In this document: positions 27,769-35,811 of the stretch, piece by piece
How positions within the stretch are numbered: position 1 is the first letter of the stretch
Layout: each line of letters starts with the position of its first letter
The notes under the pieces: model-generated
What the model was told of the DNA's origin: nothing
What the model saw: the letters and a program-made list of their open reading frames with translations, nothing else
Databases searched by the model: none
Program-made: the position numbers and the translations under genes
Source of the DNA: an uncultured Eggerthella sp.
GTDB lineage: Bacteria; Actinomycetota; Coriobacteriia; Coriobacteriales; Eggerthellaceae
Assembly (NCBI GenBank): GCA_900546175.1
Contig: URBX01000001.1
Span: forward strand, 62,001-126,000
Reading direction: 5' to 3'
DNA: 64,000 bases

Positions 27769-28266
27769 GTGGCGAACATTAAATCTCAAAAGAAGCGCAT
27801 TATTACTAACGAAAAAGCACGTCTTCGCAATCGTGCAGTTCGTTCTGAACTTAAAACTGCAACTCGTGCAGTACGCGAGGCTGTAGAAGCTGGCAACGCA
27901 ACCGAAGCTGTTACAGCTGCTCACAAAGCATGCCGTTTGCTCGACCGTGCAGTAACTAAGGGCGTTATCCACAAGAAGCAGGCAGCAAACCGCAAGTCTG
28001 GCATCATGAAGCTTGCTGCTACTGTTGCAACCGCAGAAGACTTTGCTGCTTACAAAGCACCTGAGAAGCAGGCTCCTGCTAAGGGCAACAACAAGAAGGC
28101 TGCTGCTAAGGCTGCTCGTAAAGAGGCTATGGCTGCTGCATCTGCAGAAAAAGCAGTACGTCGTAAGGAAACTCAGGCTGCTCAAGCTGCTGCTGCAAAG
28201 CGCAAGGCTGAAGAAGAAGCTGCTGCTGCAGCTGCTGAAGCAGAGAATGCTGAGGAAGCAGAATAA
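27769..28266 (+). CDS. rpsT: 30S ribosomal protein S20 with long Ala/Lys/Glu tail
   Basis: S20 binds the 5' domain of 16S rRNA. The first ~87 residues are a normal S20 (ANIKSQKKRIITNEKARLRNRAVRSELKTA, then LLDRAVTKGVIHKKQAANRKSGIMK). Another ~78 residues follow, made almost only of Ala, Lys, Glu and Arg, which should form a charged helix or coiled coil. The GTG start at 27769 has GGAGG seven bases upstream. The gene is alone on the plus strand and ends at a clear terminator (28298-28327). Codon use in the tail is dominated by GCT/GCA Ala and AAG Lys. It sits between holA and lepA, as in Bacillus. Confidence 0.95.
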   Translation: MANIKSQKKRIITNEKARLRNRAVRSELKTATRAVREAVEAGNATEAVTAAHKACRLLDRAVTKGVIHKKQAANRKSGIMKLAATVATAEDFAAYKAPEKQAPAKGNNKKAAAKAARKEAMAAASAEKAVRRKETQAAQAAAAKRKAEEEAAAAAAEAENAEEAE

Positions 28267-28297
28267 AACAACTCTCGAGTTCGTTTGCATATCAAAT

Positions 28298-28327
28298 AAA
28301 AAGAGGCACAGTTTTGGGCCTCTTTTT
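28298..28327 (+). terminator. rpsT terminator
   Basis: AAAAAGAGGC (28298-28307) and GCCTCTTTTT (28318-28327) form a 10-bp stem with a 10-base loop and end in a T-run, 31 bp after the rpsT stop. A classical intrinsic terminator on the plus strand. Confidence 0.9.
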
Positions 28328-28355
28328 ATTTTCATGAAGACAGCATCTTGTGAAT

Positions 28356-28396
28356 AGGTAGACCTATAAGCCTGAATATAGGTAAGGACCCTACCT
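28356..28396. repeat. Nested inverted repeat in the rpsT-holA convergent gap
   Basis: AGGTAG-ACCTATA-(8 bases)-TATAGGT-(7-base bulge)-CTACCT at 28356-28396 can fold as a 7-bp hairpin on a second 6-bp stem. It is downstream of the rpsT terminator and just past the holA stop. No U-run is attached. I cannot assign a function; the remaining ~65 bases up to 28463 show nothing else clear. Confidence 0.4.
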
Positions 28397-28463
28397 CATA
28401 AGCCCCTCTTGTCCATTACCCTTCTTGCTCCTTGTTGAGTTAACGCCAGAAACAAAACGTGCG

Positions 28464-29450
28464 TTATGAGCGTTTTCGCGTAGTTAAAACATTAATCATC
28501 CAATTATAGAATTCACTATCAGGGTTAGAACCACTCTTCATTCGCTGCTCAGTATCACGAGCAAACTGAATAGCTTCTTGCAATTCCACAGGAGTGTAAT
28601 TCTTTGCCCATTGGGAATGATTCTTAACTCTCCACGAAGGGACTTTTAACTTAGTTGGCAGTTCGGCTGCTCTTCCGCTCTTCATAAGTGATTGCGCGAT
28701 AAGTAATTCTCTAATACGGGTTACACACATTGACAATAATGCATGAGGAGAAGTGCTTTCCATCTTATCAAGAAGAATGACGCACCTGCTTACATTACGA
28801 GCTGAAAACGCATCAACGAACTCCCATGGTTTTACTTCAGAGGTTCGTGCAACATTAGCAAGCACTTCGCTTTCGTTAACCGAGTCGCTTCCTCTGTGGG
28901 CAAGAGCAATTTTATTGAGATTATTATCTAGGGTAACCGTATTTGTTCCCACTAAATCAATAAGCGTTGCCGCTCCTCCAGGAGTTATAGAAATTCCATG
29001 AGTTTGCGCCATTTGACGTACGAGAGAATTAAGGTCTTTACGCGCTACAGGAGCGCAATCAATTACCGCTTTGGGTCCAATTGAGGCAAGGGCTTTATAT
29101 AATTTAGTATTTTTCGCAAGCTTTTTCGCCACCACTAATAAGATGGTAGTTTCTGAAGGATTCTTTAAGTAGTCAACCAATAGTTCTGTATCAGCTTTTT
29201 TTAGTTTTTCAGCATCAGTGATTTGAACCAAACGAAAAGGGCTCGCAAAAGGAAGCGTATTAGCTGCAGCAACAATAGCAGAGCCACTCGCATTTTCTCC
29301 TGAAAAGAAATCAGAGTTAAAAGATAGGTCACCCATTTTTTCAAGCCGAGCGTGAAGACGCTTAACTGTTGTTTGTGCTTTGAGCTCATCTTCTCCCACT
29401 ACTAGATATGCAGGAAGAAGACATAATGTATGTGTTTGACTTGCTTTCAT
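28464..29450 (-). CDS. holA: DNA polymerase III delta subunit
   Basis: The clamp-loader subunit that opens the beta sliding clamp. The 328-residue protein has the AAA+-like fold without a Walker A motif, as is normal for delta: YLVVGEDELKAQTTVKRL near the start, LPFASPFRLVQI..., a helical middle and FYNWMINVLTTRK at the C-terminus. It lies 9 bp after comEC, the conserved comEC-holA order. A short AAAACG...CGTTTT hairpin overlaps its stop codon, but the U-run is poor, so no terminator is claimed. Confidence 0.9.
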   Translation of the reverse strand: MKASQTHTLCLLPAYLVVGEDELKAQTTVKRLHARLEKMGDLSFNSDFFSGENASGSAIVAAANTLPFASPFRLVQITDAEKLKKADTELLVDYLKNPSETTILLVVAKKLAKNTKLYKALASIGPKAVIDCAPVARKDLNSLVRQMAQTHGISITPGGAATLIDLVGTNTVTLDNNLNKIALAHRGSDSVNESEVLANVARTSEVKPWEFVDAFSARNVSRCVILLDKMESTSPHALLSMCVTRIRELLIAQSLMKSGRAAELPTKLKVPSWRVKNHSQWAKNYTPVELQEAIQFARDTEQRMKSGSNPDSEFYNWMINVLTTRKRS

Positions 29451-29459
29451 ATCACCATT

Positions 29460-31865
29460 CTACCTTAAGCATTCAACAGAAATACCTTGAGCAGTAAAGT
29501 TACATACAACCGTACCGTCTTGATCTGTCCGAAAGAAAGCAGCATTCGACTGTTCAAGCAGTGAGAGCGCTTCATTACTTGGATGACCAAATCTATTCCC
29601 CGCTCCCACACTTATAAGTGCAATTTTTGGATTTAATGTTTTAAGGATTTCTGTACTTAACGATTTTTTTGATCCATGATGGCCCACTTTTAAGATATCT
29701 ACTGAATCAATATGCTCACGATTAAGCATTTCTTCAACTGTTTCAGATTCCGCATCCCCTACAAATAATCCTTTTGTTTCAAATAATCCATCTTCGTTAC
29801 CATCTACTGAAAGCAAGAAACAAATACTATCCTGGTTTCCTCCTTCATCTTCAAGATAAACAGGATTCACCACAAGCAGTTCCAGAGTCCCCAACAGTAA
29901 TTTATGGTGATAAGAAAGATACTCAACCTCTCCTTTTTCAGAAAAATCTTTCCATTGAGACAGAAACTGTTCTACTTTTTCGTCTTCTACAGAATCTAAG
30001 CCTTTACAAACATACAGATGATTAACAGGCACAACGCCTTTTAGTGCATCAAGTGATCCGCAGTGATCATCGTCGGGATGTGTAATTACTATTGCATCAA
30101 GGTGAAATACTCCCGCACGCGCTAATTGTTCAAGGAGTTTCGTGTCTTTATTTCCCGTATCAATTAAGACCGATTTTCCTTTACTTTGAATAAGAAAGGC
30201 ATCTCCCTGGCCAACATCAAGCATAACCACACGAGTTGAATACCCTTGCCCGAGCAAGAGAATAACAACTAGAAGTAAGCCTAGTAGGAGGCCAATGATC
30301 CCTTTTTTATAAGAAAAAGAGTACGGACTTGGCCACACTCTCCACAACAATAGGGTAAATCCTACTGTTAGAACAAAGGCCAACTCCTGTGAAAGAGAAA
30401 CCGGAATGGCTGAATAGGGAAACTCTGAAAACTGCTTAACTATGAAACAAAAAGGAGTTGCAGCAAGTGAAAGAATCACGGTAAATATTGAGGTATGTAA
30501 AAACACTCCAAAAAAGCAACCAAGAAAACCGACACCCATTAATAGAGGGATATATAACGTGGCGATAATGTTCGCAAGAGGCGCTATCAGAGAGAATTGA
30601 GAAAAAGAAGAGCAAGAAAGGCCTGCAGTAAGAATAGTTGCGCACAAGGTGATGACAAGAGGTTCAATTACCCATTTTGGTTTCGTTATTTCTGCAAATG
30701 AAATCCACCCTTCTATAAGAGGACTAAAGAGAATAATTCCGAGTGTTGCTAAAACAGACAAAGCAAATGAAATCGAAAAAGCTACGGTGGGCTCTAGTGC
30801 AATAAAGAACGAAATCACTAACCCCAAAGACGAAAAGGAATTCGATCTCCGCTTTCCGAAGATACTCAAATAAGCAACAATTGACATTACTGCTGCACGT
30901 AAACAAGAAAGGGAGAATCCTGAGAAAACAACATAGATAAGAATAAGTAAAGCAATACCAATGCATGTCTGCAATCGAGGGATTCTCAATAATTGCGCGA
31001 GACTCAAAAGCACCGAAGCAACTATCACTAAATGTGCGCCAGAAATTGCAACTAAGTGTGCAAGTCCACTACTTTTAACTTCCTGGTAAAAGTCCGAATT
31101 GAAGAGATCAGTTCTCTCCCCTAACAATAGCGCTTTGTATAAAAGCGCGTTGGTTTCCTGCGGTATTTCATCAAGATAATCTGAAAACGCCTTTCGCATC
31201 AGAAAAAGACTATCGAGAAATCCTACATGAGAATAAGGAGAAATTGCTGATATATAAAGCGTTCCCACAAGATTGTTATGAGACAAATATTCGCTATTCT
31301 TTTCAGTAGGGGGAGAATACGAACCTTTTACTTGAAGCTTATTACCGTAATAAAATGCTTCACAATCATCTTGTGAAAGGCTACTCAAATTCAAAGTATA
31401 GAAACAGTCTTTTCCTTGAGAGGTTATTTTCCCTTCAACCGTTGTTCCATACTCACCCGTTGTTTTATCGCTCGTTATTTCAACTACCACTTCCCTATTT
31501 GAAAAATCATGTGATAAAGAAAGTTTTTGCAAATAAGTTAAAGCTCCTAAAGAGCTAAACATTAGTGGCAACATTAAACAAAGCACAAAAAATAGCACAC
31601 GTGCGCTCTTTATCATTTCCTTTCTATAGAAAAAAAGAAAGGAAGGTAATAAAACTACTGAAAGAAAGAGTGAGACACCTACGAGAAAAAAGAGTATTGG
31701 TTTTCCGAGATTTAAAAGATAATCGTACGTTAAAAGAACAAAACCCCACATGGAAAAGCCCAGCACAATTGTAAAAGGAATGGAAGGTTTAGGAGGAAAG
31801 TAAGCCTGGGTTGGTGAGTCTAGGGAATCTCGTAGAATCTTCGTCTTATCGTTAACATTAAACAC
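29460..31865 (-). CDS. comEC: ComEC/Rec2 DNA-uptake channel
   Basis: The membrane channel that imports single-stranded DNA during natural transformation. The 801-residue protein has an N-terminal pair of hydrophobic helices (~25-110), a DUF4131-like OB region, the ComEC competence domain with many membrane segments (~235-530; SGLAHLVAISGAHL is the hallmark), and a C-terminal metallo-beta-lactamase-like domain with DVGQGDAFLIQ and HPDDDHCGS (~550-780) that may degrade the non-entering strand. GTG start; 8-bp overlap with the comEA stop. Full length, no frameshift, so the uptake system looks intact. Confidence 0.93.
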   Translation of the reverse strand: MFNVNDKTKILRDSLDSPTQAYFPPKPSIPFTIVLGFSMWGFVLLTYDYLLNLGKPILFFLVGVSLFLSVVLLPSFLFFYRKEMIKSARVLFFVLCLMLPLMFSSLGALTYLQKLSLSHDFSNREVVVEITSDKTTGEYGTTVEGKITSQGKDCFYTLNLSSLSQDDCEAFYYGNKLQVKGSYSPPTEKNSEYLSHNNLVGTLYISAISPYSHVGFLDSLFLMRKAFSDYLDEIPQETNALLYKALLLGERTDLFNSDFYQEVKSSGLAHLVAISGAHLVIVASVLLSLAQLLRIPRLQTCIGIALLILIYVVFSGFSLSCLRAAVMSIVAYLSIFGKRRSNSFSSLGLVISFFIALEPTVAFSISFALSVLATLGIILFSPLIEGWISFAEITKPKWVIEPLVITLCATILTAGLSCSSFSQFSLIAPLANIIATLYIPLLMGVGFLGCFFGVFLHTSIFTVILSLAATPFCFIVKQFSEFPYSAIPVSLSQELAFVLTVGFTLLLWRVWPSPYSFSYKKGIIGLLLGLLLVVILLLGQGYSTRVVMLDVGQGDAFLIQSKGKSVLIDTGNKDTKLLEQLARAGVFHLDAIVITHPDDDHCGSLDALKGVVPVNHLYVCKGLDSVEDEKVEQFLSQWKDFSEKGEVEYLSYHHKLLLGTLELLVVNPVYLEDEGGNQDSICFLLSVDGNEDGLFETKGLFVGDAESETVEEMLNREHIDSVDILKVGHHGSKKSLSTEILKTLNPKIALISVGAGNRFGHPSNEALSLLEQSNAAFFRTDQDGTVVCNFTAQGISVECLR

Positions 31866-32544
31866 AGATAAGATCCTTTAGTGCTTCGAATTTCTTTTCA
31901 CCTATACCTGAAACTTTCATGAGGTCAGTTGTTTTAGTAAAAGGACCTTTTTCTTGACGATAAGCAACAATTTTCTTTGCGGTAGCTTCACCAATTCCTG
32001 GCAACGTTTCTAATTGACTTTGAGGAGCGTTATTTATATTGACTAAGCCAGTTGATGATCCTGAAGTATCTTGCAAAGCGGAAGTTCCTAACGAAGAGCC
32101 CTGATTAATACCTTCTGAAATCCCAGACGATGATTGAGCTTCAGTCAGCGCCCTATACTCTTGCTTGGTATAAATGAATAGTTGTTCACCATCGAGAAGG
32201 ACCCGAGCAAGATTAATTGCTTGGCTTTCTGCATCCTCAGTAAAACCACCTGCTTTTTCTATTGCATCGTTTATACGTGAGCCTTCTTCAAGCTCATACA
32301 CTCCCGGATTTGCCACCGCACCTACCACATGGACAGTTACTAAACTTTTGGGCTCTTGTAATGTTTCTGATTCTGTTTCCACAACAAGTAATTCACTTTC
32401 TGAAAATGAAAGAGAAGTAGCGAAATAAATTCCTATAGCAAGTAACGTCAAAATAAGAAACACAGCCCCAATAAGCGTTATAGGATTTTCAAATATCCTC
32501 ATTACACGAGAATTAATATGGGGTGTTCGAGATAAAAATGACAT
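31858..32544 (-). CDS. comEA: ComEA-like competence DNA-binding protein
   Basis: The periplasmic/cell-surface double-stranded DNA receptor for transformation. The 228 residues contain one N-terminal membrane anchor (~22-44), an SLBB domain (VTVHVVGAVANPGVYELEEGSRI, ~68-125), a Ser/Gly-rich linker, and a C-terminal helix-hairpin-helix pair (NINNAPQSQLETLPGIGEATAKKI..., ~168-228) that binds DNA. The ATG immediately follows the T-run of a terminator hairpin whose 3' arm holds its SD. comEC overlaps its stop by 8 bp. Confidence 0.92.
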   Translation of the reverse strand: MSFLSRTPHINSRVMRIFENPITLIGAVFLILTLLAIGIYFATSLSFSESELLVVETESETLQEPKSLVTVHVVGAVANPGVYELEEGSRINDAIEKAGGFTEDAESQAINLARVLLDGEQLFIYTKQEYRALTEAQSSSGISEGINQGSSLGTSALQDTSGSSTGLVNINNAPQSQLETLPGIGEATAKKIVAYRQEKGPFTKTTDLMKVSGIGEKKFEALKDLICV

Positions 32545-32572
32545 AAAAAAAGCCCCTCCTTACCGAGGGACT
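32545..32572 (-). terminator. Terminator hairpin containing the comEA ribosome-binding site
   Basis: On the minus strand AGTCCCTC (32572-32565), a 6-base loop and GAGGGGCT (32558-32551) form an 8-bp stem with one G-U pair. A run of seven T follows and ends directly at the comEA ATG (32544). The AAGGAGG stretch that should serve as the comEA SD spans the loop and the 3' arm. The element can therefore end thiI transcription and also hide the comEA RBS. Confidence 0.8.
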
Positions 32573-32596
32573 TTACGTAAACAATCTCAAAAGAAT

Positions 32597-32612
32597 TTCA
32601 AAATTTTTTGAA
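32597..32612. repeat. 16-bp AT palindrome upstream of comEA
   Basis: TTCAAAA-TT-TTTTGAA (32597-32612) is a perfect palindrome in the 92-bp thiI-comEA gap. It is a possible operator for the competence unit, but AT-rich palindromes also arise by chance. Confidence 0.35.
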
Positions 32613-32636
32613 GAAATTTCTAAAACTAACAATTAA

Positions 32637-33896
32637 TTATTCCTCCGAAGAAATGGAAGAATTTAGAGGCTCGCTCTTATCAGCTGTATTTCTTCGAATC
32701 TTTTTACGGTTATATCCTGGGCAGTAGTAATCATGGATTTCAAGATTATCGAGTATTTCTTCAATCCATTGCTCTAAAGGTAGTTTTTCTTCAGCAGCAT
32801 ATACCACCTCTAACTTTCCATGAGTCTCTGGGCTTCGAGGCATGAAAAGCGTACAACAATCAGGAGCATCTTGAGAGGAAATATCAAATGTGCCAAGCTC
32901 TTGTGCATCGCGAATAATATCAACTTTATCAGAACCGATTAACGGCCTAAAAACAGGCAACGTAACTGCATCGTTTGTGCAAGTAATGTTATCTATAGTT
33001 TGGGATGCAACCTGTCCTAAGCTTTCTCCCGTAACCAGCGCTTTTGCACCTTCAAGTTTTGCCACTCGTTCAGCAATCATCATCATAAAACGACGATACA
33101 TAATAATACGATAGGCAGGTGGGACAAGCTGTGCAATTTCCTTCTGGTATTTGCCAATTGGTGCTATGTAGACTCGTGCAATGCATCCAGTTTTCTCAAG
33201 CACATGTGCAATATCATCAACAAGGTATTCACTTACATTTGAAACCTCAGGCTTACCTGAAAAATGAATACCGCAACAAATTGCACCACGACGAGCAACT
33301 CTCCAGCACGCAACAGGAGAATCGATACCTGAAGACATCAAACAAAGGACTTTACCTGCAGTACCAACTGGTAAACCACCTACACCGGGAAGGCTTCGCG
33401 CGTAGATATAGGTAGAACCTTCAATTACTTCTACCCTAACTTCGACATCTGGTTTTTTTACGTTTACCTTCTTATCGGGAAAAGACCTACAAAGATGAGC
33501 TCCAAATAACTGATTAAGCTCCATTGAGTGAATCTCGAAATCGGTATGAGCACGACGAGCGTGCACTTTAAACGTTTCAAACTCCTCAACATCTTGAAGA
33601 GCGCGAACCGCAATTTCATACATTTCTTCGAGAACCTGTGAGGTTTTATAACCACAAGAAATGCGTGCAACACCAGGAATATATCGAACAAGATCGGCAA
33701 CTTCGCATGCTTGTTGATATGAAGCGTCTTCATTCATAAGAATACAAAGTCTACCTGAAATTCGAGTTACTTTAGAAATAGGACTAGAATGCAAAAGCGC
33801 CTTGATATTTGAAACAAGACGCTTTTCAAATGCTGAACGATTATTTCCTTTTAGTCCAATTTCATGGTAATGAACTAAACAAACACGTTGGAACAA
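32637..33896 (-). CDS. thiI: tRNA 4-thiouridine synthase ThiI (no rhodanese domain)
   Basis: Adenylates U8 of tRNA for sulfur transfer. The 419 residues comprise an N-terminal ferredoxin-like part (VHYHEIGLKGNNR), a THUMP domain (~60-165) and a PP-loop ATPase domain with SSGIDSPVA (~190). The C-terminal rhodanese domain of E. coli ThiI is absent, as in most Gram-positives, so an external sulfur donor is needed. The start is TTG 33896 with AGG upstream; no ATG is available before the conserved N-terminus. It ends with a short polar tail. Confidence 0.9.
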   Translation of the reverse strand: MFQRVCLVHYHEIGLKGNNRSAFEKRLVSNIKALLHSSPISKVTRISGRLCILMNEDASYQQACEVADLVRYIPGVARISCGYKTSQVLEEMYEIAVRALQDVEEFETFKVHARRAHTDFEIHSMELNQLFGAHLCRSFPDKKVNVKKPDVEVRVEVIEGSTYIYARSLPGVGGLPVGTAGKVLCLMSSGIDSPVACWRVARRGAICCGIHFSGKPEVSNVSEYLVDDIAHVLEKTGCIARVYIAPIGKYQKEIAQLVPPAYRIIMYRRFMMMIAERVAKLEGAKALVTGESLGQVASQTIDNITCTNDAVTLPVFRPLIGSDKVDIIRDAQELGTFDISSQDAPDCCTLFMPRSPETHGKLEVVYAAEEKLPLEQWIEEILDNLEIHDYYCPGYNRKKIRRNTADKSEPLNSSISSEE

Positions 33897-33910
33897 CGTT
33901 ACCTACCTAA

Positions 33911-34171
33911 TTAGTGATTGCTAATATCAATAGTGGATTCATCATAAGATACATCGCCCTTTGCAATTTCATCAAACGCAATGCTTAATGGACGACGCTT
34001 GTTTGCTTTAGCGATATCAACAGCAGTATCAAGCTCAATTGCGCGAGTACGCTGTCCTCTCATCATGTCATTTACGTCTTGTGCACGCTTGGATGCGAGC
34101 GCACAAAGCAAGAAGCGATCCTGATCGGTATTGTCAAGCAAAGTGTCAATTTTTGGTTCAATAATGCTCAT
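33911..34171 (-). CDS. rpoZ: RNA polymerase omega subunit
   Basis: An 86-residue omega subunit, which stabilises the beta' subunit during core assembly. RFLLCALASKRAQDVNDMMRG (split over ~20-40) and RRPLSIAFDEIAKGDV match the family (MR.YELVLVAAKRARQL... and KPLTIALEEIA...). It lies 9 bp downstream of gmk; gmk-rpoZ is a widely conserved pair. Confidence 0.93.
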   Translation of the reverse strand: MSIIEPKIDTLLDNTDQDRFLLCALASKRAQDVNDMMRGQRTRAIELDTAVDIAKANKRRPLSIAFDEIAKGDVSYDESTIDISNH

Positions 34172-34180
34172 AGTTATCCT

Positions 34181-34744
34181 TTATACATTAGCGAAACTAT
34201 TAACAACGTCCACTAGTGCGTCCGTTGCCTTGTCAATATTATCATTTACAAGCTCTATATCATACTCTTTTTTGGCCAAAAGCTCTACCCTTGCATTAGC
34301 CATTCTTGTCTGAATTGCCTCTTCAGACTCGGTTCCTCTTTTACGGAGGCGCAATTCGAGCTCTTCAATTGAAGGAGGAGAAATAAATATTAAATGAGAT
34401 TCGGGCATTAGATTGCGAATTTGTTTTCCGCCCTGTACGTCAATTTCAAGAATAACTTGTTTTCCAGAAGCAATTTTTTCCTCAACTACTTCACGGAGGG
34501 TTCCGTAATAGTTATCGTGAACATTCGCCCATTCAAGAAAGCCGTTTTCGGCAATACGTTTTTCAAATTCATCTACAGACAAGAAATGGTACGATACACC
34601 ATCAATTTCGCCTTCTCGAGGGCTTCTTGTAGTAGCAGACACGGAAACCCACGCATCTTCTACTCTATCCAAAAGACGAGCCACCAGTGTGCCTTTACCT
34701 GCACCTGATGGCCCAGAAATTACAAATAAATTACCTTTTCGCAT
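34181..34744 (-). CDS. gmk: Guanylate kinase
   Basis: Phosphorylates GMP to GDP with ATP. The 187-residue protein shows the P-loop SGPSGAGKGTLV (residues ~10-21), the GMP-binding segment SVSATTRSPREGE and DGVSYHFLS, and EIDVQGG. It lies 3 bp after mihF, giving the actinobacterial mihF-gmk-rpoZ order. Confidence 0.97.
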   Translation of the reverse strand: MRKGNLFVISGPSGAGKGTLVARLLDRVEDAWVSVSATTRSPREGEIDGVSYHFLSVDEFEKRIAENGFLEWANVHDNYYGTLREVVEEKIASGKQVILEIDVQGGKQIRNLMPESHLIFISPPSIEELELRLRKRGTESEEAIQTRMANARVELLAKKEYDIELVNDNIDKATDALVDVVNSFANV

Positions 34745-34747
34745 ACT

Positions 34748-35059
34748 CTACTTTTCTAAACGTTCTAACAGTGCTTTCTGCTGACGTTCACCAAGACCTT
34801 TAAGGCGGCGTGATTCTGCGATTCCGAGTTCTTCCATTACCTTCTGAGCTTTTGACTTTCCAAAACCAGGTAAAGTTTCAATCAATGTAGAAGTTTTCAT
34901 ACGACCAACAATGGGATCATCTTTCATAGCAAGAACATCAGCTAATGAAATTTTGCCGGTCTTTAAATCATTGCGAACTTCAGCACGCTTAATTCGAGCA
35001 GCCTTGGCTTTTTCCAACGCAGCCTGGCGCTCTTGTGGGGAAAGCTCTGGTACTGGCAT
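34748..35059 (-). CDS. mihF: Integration host factor, actinobacterial type (mIHF)
   Basis: A small nucleoid-associated DNA-binding protein (103 residues) found in Actinobacteria and unrelated to proteobacterial IHF. It has the N-terminal ERQAALEKAKAARIKRAEVRN helix (split), VGRMKTSTLIETLPGFGKSKAQKVM with the helix-hairpin-helix-like DNA contact, and IAESRRLKGLGERQQKALL at the end. Its presence is a strong taxonomic marker. The ATG has AAGGAGG seven bases upstream. It heads the mihF-gmk-rpoZ-thiI unit. Confidence 0.94.
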   Translation of the reverse strand: MPVPELSPQERQAALEKAKAARIKRAEVRNDLKTGKISLADVLAMKDDPIVGRMKTSTLIETLPGFGKSKAQKVMEELGIAESRRLKGLGERQQKALLERLEK

Positions 35060-35182
35060 GTGTCCTCCTTCGAGACGTCTAAAAGTACCAATTTACCTAT
35101 CCAAATTAGAATACAATAAATTACCCAAAATTCAAGAAACGCCCATATAGACCAATTCTGAGATTTACAGCTTTGACCTGCG

Positions 35183-35213
35183 ATTATAAATTTTTACCTA
35201 TAAAGTTTGTAAA
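35183..35213 (-). promoter_or_regulatory. Candidate promoter for mihF-gmk-rpoZ
   Basis: TATAAT at 35188-35183 on the minus strand is a perfect -10; the best partner is TTTACA at 35213-35208 with a long 19-base spacer. A second option nearer the gene is TTGAAT-N16-TATTCT. The 269-bp gap 35060-35328 is very AT-rich and also holds a 25-bp palindrome and the pyr operon terminator. Confidence 0.4.
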
Positions 35214-35235
35214 AAAATATTCACAAAATTAATGG

Positions 35236-35260
35236 TTTTTTCAATAATTGATTGAAAAAA
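35236..35260. repeat. 25-bp AT-rich palindrome
   Basis: TTTTTTCAAT (35236-35245), AATTG loop, ATTGAAAAAA (35251-35260): perfect 10-bp arms. It lies between the pyr operon terminator and the mihF promoter region. Either a second terminator-like hairpin or an operator; undecided. Confidence 0.45.
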
Positions 35261-35270
35261 TACCTTTATC

Positions 35271-35320
35271 AAAAAGAAGCACTATGTTTTAAAAAAATAG
35301 CTTTCAAACATAGTGCTTCT
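35271..35320 (-). terminator. Terminator of the pyr operon
   Basis: AGAAGCACTATGTTT (35275-35289) and AAACATAGTGCTTCT (35306-35320) form a perfect 15-bp stem with a 16-base loop, followed on the minus strand by TTTTT. It begins 8 bp past the last pyr operon gene and is unusually long for this genome. Confidence 0.88.
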
Positions 35321-35328
35321 GTGGTTTC

Positions 35329-35811
35329 TTAACGAATAACGCGAGCGGTCTCTACGTCCACCAAAGATATGATTTGCAGTTTACCTGCGGAAACATTTCC
35401 AATATTTGCCATACAGAATACTGCAGCAACTTTTGCACCCTTATCTTCAACACATTTTTTAATCTGTTGAATCTGAGATTCACTCTCAAGAGTATCAAGA
35501 CAAATGATTACTTTGTCATTTTTCTTAAGCTGAGCAGATTTATTTAAGCAACCATTGTAAGCAGAAAATACACCAAAACGTGCCCAAGCGGTAGTTGCTG
35601 CCGAATAGCCAAGGTATTGACCATTCTCATCTGCTGCAACAATCATAGTAATTTTTGAATTTGCAGGAAGCTGCTGAAGTGCGTCCACGCACATACGGTT
35701 AGTTACGATTGGATCTTCAATCAAACGCATTGGCTCAATTACTGGAACACCGTCCTCAGTACGGTAAGCACTCATGCGCTGAAGTAAGTCTAATATTTCC
35801 TTCTTATCCAT
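35329..35811 (-). CDS. Orotate phosphoribosyltransferase-like protein lacking the PRPP motif
   Basis: A 160-residue protein in the place where pyrE is expected at the end of the pyr operon. Its length, predicted order and several hydrophobic blocks resemble OPRT (N-terminal helix, central TMIVAADENGQYLGYSAAT, then NDKVIICLDTLESESQIQQI). The last block aligns with the PRPP loop, normally VxVxDDVxTTGxS, but both the acidic pair and the TTG/TAG turn are gone. The Lys-rich flexible-loop motif of OPRT is also not recognisable. The ATG has GGAGGG at five bases and overlaps the pyrF stop by 8 bp. It may be a non-catalytic PRTase paralogue with a regulatory or scaffold role. The homology call is mine and moderate. 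Confidence 0.6.
   Translation of the reverse strand: MDKKEILDLLQRMSAYRTEDGVPVIEPMRLIEDPIVTNRMCVDALQQLPANSKITMIVAADENGQYLGYSAATTAWARFGVFSAYNGCLNKSAQLKKNDKVIICLDTLESESQIQQIKKCVEDKGAKVAAVFCMANIGNVSAGKLQIISLVDVETARVIR

Noticed and set aside
27751..28335. 194-residue open frame on the minus strand over rpsT
   Set aside because: It is Ser/Cys/Phe/Leu-rich, the reverse complement of the rpsT Ala/Lys/Glu repeats, with no RBS; rpsT is certain.
28454..28476. Terminator overlapping the holA stop (AAAACG/CGTTTT)
   Set aside because: Only a 6-bp AT-rich stem and an interrupted U-run; too weak to list.
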